Below, piece by piece: positions 1 through 8,171 of a stretch of DNA of 64,000 bases. Origin of the DNA: UBA6623 sp965238125 (GTDB taxonomy: Bacteria > Acidobacteriota > Terriglobia > Bryobacterales > UBA6623); the NCBI GenBank assembly GCA_965238125.1, contig OZ250179.1, forward strand, positions 4,402,001 to 4,466,000. The letters run 5' to 3'. The first letter of the stretch is position 1, and each line of letters opens with the position of its first letter. The notes below the pieces were generated by a model that was not told the origin of the DNA, searched no databases, and worked only from the letters and a program-made list of their open reading frames with translations. A program made the position numbers and the translations under genes.

Positions 1-173
1 CAACAAAGGATCGCACACGGGGACTGCGACGGACAACTTTGAAAGAGTCGAGGGTGTACGATATAGATGTGGAGAGTTGGCGGCCTCGAGCTCTTCCCCG
101 GCTGAAATTCTTCGCTTGGTTCGGCCACGGCTAAAGCCTTGAGAGAGAAGGCCGCTGAAGCGGCCTCGCCTCC

Positions 174-1763
174 CTAGGAGTCTGTCCGAGTAACAACTTG
201 GCACAGTTCCGGCAGGGCGGGAGATTCGGGCGCCGAGGTCAGCGACGCACGGGCGCGGAAGGCTCGTCGACCGCCGGGCGCCACAAACAAACCGCGCGGG
301 CCGCCCAAAACGGCTTCCAGAGCCCTCCATGCGCCTCGCCGGCGCCCCCTTCCCGGTTTTTCTCCATCACGCTCCGCCACACAGCCCGTGCATCTTCAAA
401 ATATTGTGCGTCAAGCACACCAAGGCCCACTCGCCCCGCACTTTCTTCAATCCCCGCAACAAAAATTGACGAATCCCGCGGGCTTGTTTAATCTGTCCGA
501 ATATCGGCTCCACGATCCCTTTGCGTTGCGCGTACATCTTCGCTCCCGCTTTCGTCCGTAACTTGCGCTCCATCCGCTCGACTCGCGTGAGGTGGCTCGG
601 GATCCGCCCCCGCGGCGGCGACGCCCGTTGTCCGCGCCGGTGTCTCTGGGCGGCAATATACGCTTCGATCTTTTGCTCAGGCTTCTCGGGCGCTTCCAAC
701 GATTCCAAGTTCTTCTCCGAACAATAGCCGCTGTCGGCCAACACTTCGTCGGGCCGTTGCCCCGACTGCCGCTCGACCGCTTCCACCAACGGCGCCAGTT
801 GCTCTTTGTCGTTCGCCGCCTCGGTCAGCGTCTGCCCGACAATCAATTGCGCCACGCTCTCGACCGCCGCCTGTGCGTTGTAGCCCTGCACGAACCCGTC
901 GCCGCTTTTCATAATGCGCGACTCCGGATCGGTGAAATTGTATTGATCTTTGTCGCGCGGTTCGGCTTGCCGCGCCAGCTCGTCACAGCGACCCGCGGCG
1001 GCGGCTTGCTGTTGCGCCCGTTGCTTCGCTCGTTGCTCCAGCGCCTGCTTGGCTTGGCGAATCTTCTCCAGCCGCGTCTGCCGGCGTTGCAACTCCTCGG
1101 GCAATTCGTCGCCCGGCTTCTCGGCCCCGTAGCGCGCGTCCTCCGCCGCGTCGACTGCTTCGGCTTCGGCCAACATTTGCTTCACCTCGGCCGCCAACTG
1201 TGGCTCGCTGTGCTGGATCCGCCCGTAACTCATGGCCTTGTGCTTGGAGGCGTTGGCCTTCATCTTCGTGCCGTCGAGCGCCACCCGACCCAGCTTCATC
1301 GCCCCGCTCTCGAGCGCCACCCGCAACACTTGTTGGAACAGCCCCTCGAGGGCTTCCAGGTGGATCTTGCGAAAATCCGAGATCGTGCGGAAGTCGGGCT
1401 GGTTGCCGGCCGCCAACACGCGAAAGGCTACGTCCTCGACCAGCCGCCGGGCGATCCGGCGCGAGGAGCGCACGCCCAGGCAATAGCCGTAGAGCAGCAG
1501 TTTGACCATCAGCCGCGGATGATAAGGCGGCTGCCCGCGCTGCTCCCTTTCATAGACCTTCTCGATGGCCGACAAATCCAGTTGATCAACGAGGTCGTTG
1601 ACGAAATAGACGAGGTGGTTTTCGGGCAGCCAATCCTGCAAACTGGGAGGCAGCAGCAGTTTCTGCTCGGGAAGGTAGGCCCGGTAGGTTTTGCCCATAA
1701 ACCATTATCCCCCACTTTTGTTTTTTCTCCAAGAAGATAATGAATACTCGGACAGACTCCTAG
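174..1763 (-). mobile_element. IS1182-family insertion sequence, complete
   Basis: A 1590-bp element bounded by perfect 19-bp inverted repeats: 174-192 (ctaggagtctgtccgagta) and its exact reverse complement at 1745-1763. The outermost four bases at each end read CTAG, so they may be a palindromic target or 4-bp duplication, with the true repeats being the inner 15 bp. It carries one transposase gene on the minus strand. Perfect ends and an uninterrupted transposase suggest a recent, possibly active insertion. Confidence 0.9.
367..1698 (-). CDS. IS1182-family transposase
   Basis: A 443-aa DDE transposase that cuts and joins DNA at the ends of its element. The N-terminal third matches the DUF772-type region of the family (a PEQKLLLPPSLQDWLPE-like start). 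Candidate catalytic residues are D142 (VALDGTK), D322 (VLADSGYC) and E397 (GIVEPIFGQIK), spaced as in IS1182/IS4-like enzymes. A charged, glutamine- and alanine-rich segment (about 200-250) lies between the first two acidic residues, as is common in the family. The frame is open from a start 47 bp inside the right inverted repeat. About 175 bp after the stop are non-coding up to the left repeat. Confidence 0.9.
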   Translation of the reverse strand: MGKTYRAYLPEQKLLLPPSLQDWLPENHLVYFVNDLVDQLDLSAIEKVYEREQRGQPPYHPRLMVKLLLYGYCLGVRSSRRIARRLVEDVAFRVLAAGNQPDFRTISDFRKIHLEALEGLFQQVLRVALESGAMKLGRVALDGTKMKANASKHKAMSYGRIQHSEPQLAAEVKQMLAEAEAVDAAEDARYGAEKPGDELPEELQRRQTRLEKIRQAKQALEQRAKQRAQQQAAAAGRCDELARQAEPRDKDQYNFTDPESRIMKSGDGFVQGYNAQAAVESVAQLIVGQTLTEAANDKEQLAPLVEAVERQSGQRPDEVLADSGYCSEKNLESLEAPEKPEQKIEAYIAAQRHRRGQRASPPRGRIPSHLTRVERMERKLRTKAGAKMYAQRKGIVEPIFGQIKQARGIRQFLLRGLKKVRGEWALVCLTHNILKMHGLCGGA

Positions 1764-1879
1764 GCGAACCCGTCAAACCGGCCCTTGAAGGACACCCGGG
1801 CTGCCGGGCTCGGCGAGGGCGGCATGGGCGTGGTCTACAAGGCCGAGGACACGAAGCTTGATCGCCCGGTCGCTCTCAA

Positions 1880-3545
1880 CCCGGATTTCCACTTTAGTTT
1901 CGGTTCTGCTAACCATCGGGTGGACTCGGACGCCTTTATTTATGCGGGCTTGAAAGCACTCAAGGCGCTGAGGAGATCAACACCCAATGGGTGAAAAAGA
2001 AAACAAACCGTTTCAGCTCACCTTCAATGGATTTCTCAAGGTCGATTTCCAAGGATCGCGAGTCACCTCGGATGGCGGGCTGATTCTCATTCGCGAACTG
2101 GACGAACGACTCGGACTAGGCAAGCTGATAGACGAGCATCTGACGGATTCGCGGCAAGGCTCGAACAAGAAGTTCCCGTTCGTCGATCTGCTGCGACAGT
2201 CGGTCTACTCCCGCTTGGCGGGCTACGAGGATCTCAACGACGCCGTTCGTGTCTCCGCCGATCCAACCTTTCGGCTGATTGGCTCGAAGAAGAACTGGGA
2301 TCGCGGCGCGGCGCTGACCTCCCGGCTGCAGAGCTTCGAGACCGCCATGCTCGCCGGCGACGAGAATCTGATCGGGCTGATGGCGGTGAACCGCGAGTTG
2401 ATCGCGCAAGCCGAGGCCGGTGATGACTCCGCGTGCGTCGTGCTGGACATGGACTCTACCGAGAGCCCCGTCCACGGCCGGCAGGAAGGCAGCGCCTACA
2501 ACGGCCACTTCGAGTCGGTCTGCTACCACCCACTGTTGCTGTTCAACCAGCACGGCGATTGCTTGGCGGCAAAGTTGCGACCGGGCAACGTGTCCAGCGC
2601 CGAGGACTGGGACGAGCTGCTGCTGCCGGAAATCGAACGCCAACAGGCGGAGGGCAAACAGGTGACGTTCCGGGCCGATGCCGCCTTCGCCAAGCCGGAT
2701 ATTTACGAGACGTTGGAGGAGCGCGGCGTGGACTACGTGATTCGCATCCCGGCCAACAAGAGCCTGGAGCTGGAGATCGAAGATATCCTGTTTCGTCCGC
2801 CGGGCAGGCCGAGCGCAAAGCCCCTGGTGCGCTACAGGAGCTTTCGGTATCAGGCCGCGAGCTGGTCGAAGTCCCGGCGGGTTGTTGCGAAGGTCGAGCA
2901 TCACTAAGGTGAGTTGTTTCCTCGCGTCGGTTTCATCGTCACGAGCATGGCCTTGCCGAGCCGCTCGCTGGTGCGGTTCTACAACAAGCGCGGCACGGCG
3001 GAGCAGTGGATCAAGGAAGGCAAACAAGCGACGCATTGGACAAGGCTGTCATGCCATCGGTTCCGGGCCAACGAAGTGCGACTGCAACTCAGCGTGCTGG
3101 CCTATAACCTGGGGAACCTATGGCGGAGGCTCGGGCTGCCGCAACGGATCAAGAGCTGGTCGCTGACGAGCTTGCAACAGCGGCTGATGAAGACGGGCGG
3201 TAGGCTGGTCAAGCATGCGCGGTACTATTGGCTGCTGTTGGCCGAAGGACATCTGAACCGGCGGCTGTTCGGCGACATGCTGCATAGGATCTGGGCGCTG
3301 CCTGTGCCGGGTGGGTAGCGTTGCCCGGGCGAGGATCAACAGTTTTTGGCTCCAAAAAGGTTTCGCAGGGAGCAGTGTCGGCCGGAGCGCCGTTCAGTCC
3401 GCTCAATCAACGTCTGTGAGCGGACGGACGAGCCCTGGCGCCTACCGGCGGAGGTGATGTGCAGGGTTCAGCGCGAAAAGACGTGGTATTCGGCGCAGCG
3501 GGGGTGTATCCTGTGACCGTGCCAGGGCCAAAATGGAAATCCTGG
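1880..3545 (+). mobile_element. IS1380-family element, copy 1 (decayed transposase)
   Basis: A 1666-bp element, the same length as and nearly identical to copy 2 at 42861-44526. The ends are imperfect inverted repeats starting CCCGGATTTCCA and (reverse strand) CCAGGATTTCCA. The flanking pentamers are ctcaa (1875-1879) and tacaa (3546-3550), not identical, unlike copy 2, which has an exact duplication. It lies inside the kinase relic. Confidence 0.85.
1987..3318 (+). pseudogene. IS1380-family transposase with premature stop
   Basis: The gene corresponds to the 443-aa transposase of copy 2, but codon 307 is TAA (2905-2907) where copy 2 has CAA, a single C-to-T change. The first 306 residues and the remaining 136 (2908-3318) are otherwise open in the same frame. 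The N-terminal domain has the family start FNGFLKVDFQGSRVTSDGG. D-containing segments VVLDMDSTESPVHG and VTFRADAAFAKPDIYE match the IS1380 DDE core, and the C-terminal segment WIKEGKQATHWTRLSCH carries the glutamate. The truncated product would lack that glutamate and so should be inactive. Confidence 0.85.
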
Positions 3546-3788
3546 TACAAGTCTCTCGCACTGCACTTGTTGCGCAATTAGGAAGCCAATAGACACTTTC
3601 ATCGAGAGGCGAAGGCCGTCGCGGCGCTCTATCACCCGAACGTTTGTCCTGTCAATGAAATCGGCGAGGTCGAGGAGCAGATATTCCTCACCGCGGATGG
3701 GCAGCGCTTTGTTATTCCCACCCCCATCGAAGACCAAGCCGACCTCCCATTACGATCGTCACGACCGGCGGGAAGGCTGGTGAAGTGA

Positions 3789-4137
3789 GGGCGCGCGCCG
3801 CGCGGTCCGCTGGCGACCGACTCTCGTGTCGGCCCTAACGTGCAACTTGGATTGGGGCGAGTTGAAGCGAGACAAGCTGAGAGCTTGCCTCAACTGTGGA
3901 CTAGGACCGGCACGAGTGCCGGTCGCTACCGGGGGGGGGCAAAGGACTCGCTGATCGAGATTTCAATCTGTCTACCCAGTTTCCCGCATGAATGATCAGG
4001 CCCGGCCGGTGGCTCTGCTAGTCGGTGGTACAACGACGCTCCGCCGAGGCCCTCCTACTCGCTGGGACTCGGCGACGACTCTGTGAGAGTAACCGCGGCA
4101 ATCGTCGCGCCCGTGGCCACCGCCCCGACGCCGGCGG
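3789..4137. repeat. Intergenic region with short palindromic repeat (3896-3935)
   Basis: No gene seen. At 3896-3935 lies a hairpin unit, GACTAGGACCGGCACGAGTG followed by ccggtcgctaccggg, in which accggca/tgccggt pair. A near-identical unit lies at 30551-30584. A run of nine G follows at 3934-3942. Confidence 0.5.
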
Positions 4138-4746
4138 CTAACGCGATGCTGGCCGTATGGCTGAGCGATCCGATGGTCCACCCGCCGGCGGCCTTCCCGG
4201 CAACGCCGCCGGCCGCCGCCGCGCCCCGGCATCGGCATCGTTCCGGGTCGGCTCACCCGTGCCTTGCTCGCCGCCCGCTACGGCATAAGAGCCCGCCGGC
4301 ACCAACAGCGGCGCCGAACCGGGAGCGACGATCGTCACGTTGCCGCGGTAGGCCGCGACCTGGGACCGCCCGCCGTTCCGCAGCACCACGAACCAGGTTT
4401 CCTCGGCCGTGTCGGGCCGCACCGTCATCTCCGAAAAACGGATCGCAGCGCCATTCGAGGCCGCCGATCCGCTCTCGAGCACCACTCCGTCCGCCTTCCA
4501 AGTGACCACGCTGCCGGGACGAATCTCGATCCGGCCCGACCGCGATGTAATCACTGCAAGGCCGTCCTCGCCGGTTCGAATGCGGTCGCCCGCATGCACC
4601 CGGCCGCCGCTGGGCAACACGGTCGAGTTCGTCCAGACCGGCCCGCTGCTGCTCAGCGTCGCCGCGGACGGCCCGCCGGCCGAGGCCGCCGCGCCGAACA
4701 AGAAGATCATCGAAATAGCGGCAAGCCGCCGTATGCATGAATTCAT
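4138..4746 (-). CDS. Secreted FecR-like hypothetical protein
   Basis: About 202 aa. An N-terminal signal peptide (MNSCIRRLAAISMIFLFGAAASA) predicts export. The central part (VLPSGGRVHAGDRIRTGEDGLAVITSRSGRIEIRPGSVVTWK) has the step pattern of FecR-type beta-strand proteins: a threshold for charged residues followed by a surface or structural beta repeat. A second strand-rich stretch (YRGNVTIVAPGSAPLLVPAGSYAVAGG) resembles the end of such domains. The tail is Arg/Pro/Gly-rich and looks disordered. The start at 4746 was chosen because AGGGAG lies 7 nt upstream; an in-frame ATG 21 nt earlier lacks this. Function unknown; probably a periplasmic or surface protein. Confidence 0.6.
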   Translation of the reverse strand: MNSCIRRLAAISMIFLFGAAASAGGPSAATLSSSGPVWTNSTVLPSGGRVHAGDRIRTGEDGLAVITSRSGRIEIRPGSVVTWKADGVVLESGSAASNGAAIRFSEMTVRPDTAEETWFVVLRNGGRSQVAAYRGNVTIVAPGSAPLLVPAGSYAVAGGEQGTGEPTRNDADAGARRRPAALPGRPPAGGPSDRSAIRPASR

Positions 4747-4985
4747 GAGTTTCTCCCTAGCCCGCATTTCTCACCGCCTGACGAGCAAAGCACACGATAG
4801 GCCCGCCATTACTTCGTTGCGCTTGCTCGCCGTGCTCACCGTACTGTTCAAGTACGCCTCCGCGCGCCAAGCGGCGCGCGCCTCGTACTGACGGACCTTT
4901 CATGCACTTTGCCTCGCCACGCGGTGAGAAAAGCGGGCTAGCCTGCGGTCGAGCACGGTTGCCCGAGTGGGAAAAAAATGGGGAC
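4747..4985. other. Intergenic region, no gene seen
   Basis: GC-rich non-coding DNA upstream of the FecR-like gene, containing a short GCGGCGCGCGCC-rich palindromic tract near 4860-4890. It leads into mosaic repeat copy A. Confidence 0.4.
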
Positions 4986-5218
4986 AGTCCGTTTCTATGA
5001 ATCCGCGGATTCATAATACCGCCATGAAAATGTGGACACAGGCTCCTGCCGCCCCTTCAGGGCTCGTCGACCTGATTTGTTTCGTACCCAGGGTTCCGCC
5101 TTCGGCTCCACCCTGGGCTATTTTCCTGCCGCCGCTTCGCGGCTCAAGAGATTTGTGACCTCGCCCGTCTGGAAATGTAGTGCGTCATACCTTCGCAGGG
5201 CGATTTTCGGAGGAGTCC
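4986..5218 (+). repeat. Mosaic dispersed repeat, copy A
   Basis: Member of an eight-copy family, recognisable by ordered modules: a perfect palindrome ATGAATCCGCGGATTCAT, then CCGCCATGAAAATG; a GCCGCCCCTTCAGGGCTC module; a hairpin CCCAGGGTTCCGCC...CCACCCTGGG; a hairpin around GCCGCTTCGCGGC; and a tail ending GGAGGAGTCC. All modules are present here. Function unknown; no protein is encoded. Confidence 0.85.
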
Positions 5219-5387
5219 ACTTCGCGCCGGGCGAATTCTGGATTCAACAGAGCTTATTCGGTCGGCGCTTGGTACAGTCCCCAATTTTTTCCGGGCCACT
5301 CGGGTGGCCGGACGTCAACCCGCAATACTTCAATCGGTCGTTCCGTGCCGCTGTTTTAGGGTTGATGAACGTCGGCCGCCGCGCCCA

Positions 5388-6641
5388 TCAGACGGCCCCG
5401 CGAGCTTTGGCTCGAGCCGGACGCCCCAAACCAACCACCCGACCCGCGATGCGCCGAACGGCTTCTGCCGAGAGCCGCCCGTGTAGAGGCAGGCAAAGAA
5501 CTTGCGAGCTGACTTGGTCGGTCGTGCGCAAACGGCGGGCTGGCGGCGCCCATGGCAGATAGAGCTTTTGGCGATGCAGGGGCGGGTCAAAATAGCGCCG
5601 CGTTTCAATATTGTCGGCGGCCAGAAGGGATTCCACTTCCCGCCGATCCCGGCCGAAACGTTGCCGGTCTATCAGTACGGCGAAGTCCTTGTAGGTGGAT
5701 TGATACCCGAAAGGAATCAATTGTGTCCGCAGCCCCGGCGTCGCCCGAAAGTAACGGTTGTAGATCGCCGCCAAGGCACGACGGTTCGCCAACACGGCCT
5801 CAACCCGCTTGAGCCCCGCCCGCGCCGCCACGGCTTGCCATTCCGTCATGCGCGCGTTCAACCCCAAAACTTCGCAATCATAGCCGGCCCCCTTGCCGTA
5901 ATTGCGCGCCTGCCGCGGCCGCCCGGCCAACTCAGGGTCATGCAGCGCTATGATGCCGCCTTCCCCCGCCGTCAAAGGTTTGGTCGGACTCAAGCTGAAA
6001 ACCGTCACGTCGCCCCACTCGGCGACTCCGCGCCCCGCCACACGGGCTCCGAAGGCGTGGGCGCCGTCGAAGATCAGCGGTATCTGGTGACGCCGGGCGA
6101 TTCTCTCGAGCGCCTCGACTTGCGCCGGACACCCGAAAATATGCACGCCGAGAATGCCCGCGATCCCGGGATGCATCAGCTGCTCGACGTTTTTCGGGTC
6201 CAGGTTGAACGTCCAGGGCTCGCAATCCGCCAAGACGGGCTCGAGGTTGTTCCACAGCAAGGTGTGCGCGCCCGCGAAGAACGTGAAGCTCGGGATAATT
6301 ACCCCGCCCCGCATACCCAGGCAGCGCTCGGCGAGCATCAGCCCCGAGGTGCAACTCGACACCGCGACGCATTCCGGCACCCCGAGAAAGCGAGCGGCTT
6401 CTTGTTCCAACGCGGCCACGCGCGGACCGTTGGTCAGCTGAGGTCCCCGCAGCACCGACGCGAATTCCCCGAGCACTTCACCCGGGTCCGGAAGGGCCGG
6501 AGAGGCAATCGGTACTCGCTCGGGAAACAGCGGGGGCGGGCTTTGGGGTCCCGGTGTTTCCGAGGTTCCGGGTTGGCGCGGCGTCGATGGCTGTTGTTCC
6601 TCGGAAGCTTCGGCGATCGGCTTGGGAGTAGTCATGGGCAT
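5388..6641 (-). CDS. DegT/DnrJ/EryC1/StrS-family PLP-dependent sugar aminotransferase
   Basis: About 417 aa. Members transfer an amino group to keto-sugar nucleotides, or act as dehydratases, in surface glycan synthesis. Visible features: the substrate loop CTSGLMLAERCLG, the PLP aspartate in FDGAHAFGA (D192) and the Schiff-base lysine in SPTKPLTAGEGG (K221). The first 42 residues are a Pro/Ser/Glu-rich extension that looks disordered. A longer reading frame would overlap the upstream polymerase gene; the start at 6641 lies 4 bp after that gene's stop and fits a co-transcribed pair. It is third in a minus-strand run with a glycosyltransferase and a polymerase, next to a polysaccharide exporter. 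The exact sugar substrate cannot be read. Confidence 0.85.
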   Translation of the reverse strand: MPMTTPKPIAEASEEQQPSTPRQPGTSETPGPQSPPPLFPERVPIASPALPDPGEVLGEFASVLRGPQLTNGPRVAALEQEAARFLGVPECVAVSSCTSGLMLAERCLGMRGGVIIPSFTFFAGAHTLLWNNLEPVLADCEPWTFNLDPKNVEQLMHPGIAGILGVHIFGCPAQVEALERIARRHQIPLIFDGAHAFGARVAGRGVAEWGDVTVFSLSPTKPLTAGEGGIIALHDPELAGRPRQARNYGKGAGYDCEVLGLNARMTEWQAVAARAGLKRVEAVLANRRALAAIYNRYFRATPGLRTQLIPFGYQSTYKDFAVLIDRQRFGRDRREVESLLAADNIETRRYFDPPLHRQKLYLPWAPPARRLRTTDQVSSQVLCLPLHGRLSAEAVRRIAGRVVGLGRPARAKARGAV

Positions 6642-6645
6642 AGAC

Positions 6646-8151
6646 CTATCCAACCGATCGGCGGATAGACCCCAAAGCTTCACGCCCGCCGACCCGCCCG
6701 CCGACCCGCCCGCCCCGACGAAGCCTCGGCGCCTGCTCGCCACCCAGGGAGTTCGAAATGAACCTCGCGGCCGCCACCGCCAGCAACCCCATCAACGCCG
6801 GCCGAAAGAACGTGCCGAAACTGTTTCGCGTCGTCCACAACAGCGGCCCCAGCAGCACCGCCCACAGCGCCAACCGGGTCGGACGCGAGGCGTCCAGGCG
6901 GTCAACGCCGATCAGCGCCACGGGCAGAAAGAAGAAGAAGGCGACCCCGCCCGGCGTCCCGAAGTTCATGTAGGGTTCGGCGACCGCTGAAAATCCCAGG
7001 CCGCCGAAATGGCGATAGATCCACGGGGCCGCTTGTTTGGTCACCCAGTGACTGGGCGGCAGCTCGTCCAGCGGAACGTAGCTCCCTCCCTGCCAATCGA
7101 GCGAAAGATTCGGCAGCACCGCCAGCAACCCCCGCCAATAGGTAGCACCCGCGCGCGGCGCTTCGGTCTCCATGTAATGCACCGTGTGGACCAGCGGACG
7201 CAGACTCGCGCCCATTTCGTTCACCGCCGCCAAGGGCCGCACCGTCTCGAGCGCTTCCATCGCCGAACGCTCGCCCAGTCGCGCGTCCCGCATCACCGTC
7301 ACCGCCGGGATGGCCGCCAACAGCACCGCGCCGCCCGCGACATAGGCCCAGCGGGGCGGGTTGACGCCTCGCTTGTGGAGCACCGCGAGAATCGTGATCA
7401 CCGGAATCAGCCCGAAACCGCGAAACCCCAGCACGAAAATCGTCCCGCTCCACATTGCCGCCAACAGGGCACTCCAACCCAGCCGCCCGCGAGGCGCCCC
7501 GGCCGCCATCAAGTACAGACCGATCGGCGCGACGGTCAAACTGGTGACAAAGAAACGAGGGTCGTACCAGTTCGTCAGCTTGTAGATCTCGAAGTAATTC
7601 GCCGACGACAGTCTCTCGAATCCAATCGTCCAAGCCCCCCATAGAAACATCCCGCAACCGGCGAGAAACACCGCCAGGCCGCTCCAGGCGAGGATGTTGT
7701 TGTGAAACGACCGCCGCCTTGCGGGCTCGGGGGAGGAGGGCCACTTCCAAACCGCCAGCGCGGCCCCGGCCCAGAAGGACATCAGCGCCGCGACAACCAG
7801 GAAGAGAGCATCCCCGAGGTTGCTGTCACGCAACCAGGCCGGCGGCGCGCCGATATCGAGCCCCAGCCCCCAGGGAACCACCAAGCCAAGATGAAAAATC
7901 CCGAAAACGTACAGATAGACCATCGCCGGCGAGAGCGGATGCAGACCTAAGCCTCGCCAACAGCCCAACCCGCAAAGCAAGAAAGCCGCGCCGGCCCATA
8001 GCGAGGCGGTCGAGTCGTCGCGCGGCCACAAAGCGAGCATTGCCGCTCCAACCAGCGTCGCGGTCGCCAAGGTGGGGAATGCCGCGCGGGCGCTAGCCCG
8101 TCGCGGAGCGGGCGGGCGAACAGCCATGCGCGCGGAGGCGGGGCCGTACAT
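6646..8151 (-). CDS. O-antigen polymerase-like integral membrane protein (Wzy-like)
   Basis: 501 aa with roughly ten to twelve hydrophobic segments and a large periplasmic-type loop around residues 290-400. Such proteins join lipid-linked repeat units into glycan chains at the outer face of the inner membrane. Sequence conservation in this class is low, so the call rests on topology, length and position between a GT4 glycosyltransferase and a sugar aminotransferase. The start at 8151 has AGCTGAAAGAA just upstream; an in-frame ATG at 8127 is an alternative. The intergenic sequence before it contains a small direct repeat (AGCTGAAAGA / AGCTGAAAGA on the coding strand). The final 25 residues are Gly/Arg-rich (GGRVGGRVGGREAL), an unusual tandem. 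Confidence 0.65.
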   Translation of the reverse strand: MYGPASARMAVRPPAPRRASARAAFPTLATATLVGAAMLALWPRDDSTASLWAGAAFLLCGLGCWRGLGLHPLSPAMVYLYVFGIFHLGLVVPWGLGLDIGAPPAWLRDSNLGDALFLVVAALMSFWAGAALAVWKWPSSPEPARRRSFHNNILAWSGLAVFLAGCGMFLWGAWTIGFERLSSANYFEIYKLTNWYDPRFFVTSLTVAPIGLYLMAAGAPRGRLGWSALLAAMWSGTIFVLGFRGFGLIPVITILAVLHKRGVNPPRWAYVAGGAVLLAAIPAVTVMRDARLGERSAMEALETVRPLAAVNEMGASLRPLVHTVHYMETEAPRAGATYWRGLLAVLPNLSLDWQGGSYVPLDELPPSHWVTKQAAPWIYRHFGGLGFSAVAEPYMNFGTPGGVAFFFFLPVALIGVDRLDASRPTRLALWAVLLGPLLWTTRNSFGTFFRPALMGLLAVAAARFISNSLGGEQAPRLRRGGRVGGRVGGREALGSIRRSVG

Positions 8152-8171
8152 TTCTTTCAGCTTCTCGTCTT

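Larger units (their letters stand above)
118..1800 (+). repeat. Dispersed palindromic repeat, interrupted by IS1182-type element
   Basis: Left part (118-173) and right part (1764-1800) flank the insertion sequence. The left part carries a GGCCGCTGAAGCGGCC palindrome. Joined together they resemble 37868-37960, which has the same order: a GGTTCGG start, a GGCCGTTGAAACGGCC palindrome, then a CCGGCCCT-type segment. The element therefore inserted into a copy of an intergenic repeat. Bases 1-117 hold no gene that I can support. Confidence 0.5.
1785..3788 (+). pseudogene. Ser/Thr protein kinase relic, split by IS1380
   Basis: Before the insertion the frame reads a kinase glycine loop (LGEGGMGVVYKAEDT) and the VAL of the VALK motif. 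After the insertion it resumes at 3551 with SLALHLLRN, a stop (TAG 3579-3581), then EANRHFHREAKAVAALYHPNVC and EIGEVEEQIFLT, which is kinase N-lobe sequence. The relic then jumps directly to DGQRFVIPTPIEDQ, like the C-terminal end of kinase/TolB-propeller proteins, and a further frameshift is visible where PITIVT would be expected. So the catalytic loop, C-lobe and propeller are missing: an internal deletion plus a nonsense change plus an insertion. This architecture is typical of Acidobacteriota. Not functional. Confidence 0.75.

Noticed and set aside
592..1740. 382-codon open frame on the plus strand across the IS1182 transposase
   Set aside because: Antisense shadow of a high-GC gene; the minus-strand frame has the DDE motif and correct ends.
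2116..3036. 306-codon antisense frame in IS1380 copy 1 (and its twin at 43370-44290)
   Set aside because: Mirrors the transposase codons; no family features and no ribosome-binding site.
3996..4256. 86-codon Arg/Gly-rich minus-strand frame
   Set aside because: Low complexity, no start signal, overlaps the real secreted-protein gene.
5502..6668. 388-codon plus-strand frame over the aminotransferase
   Set aside because: Shadow; the minus frame carries PLP-enzyme motifs.
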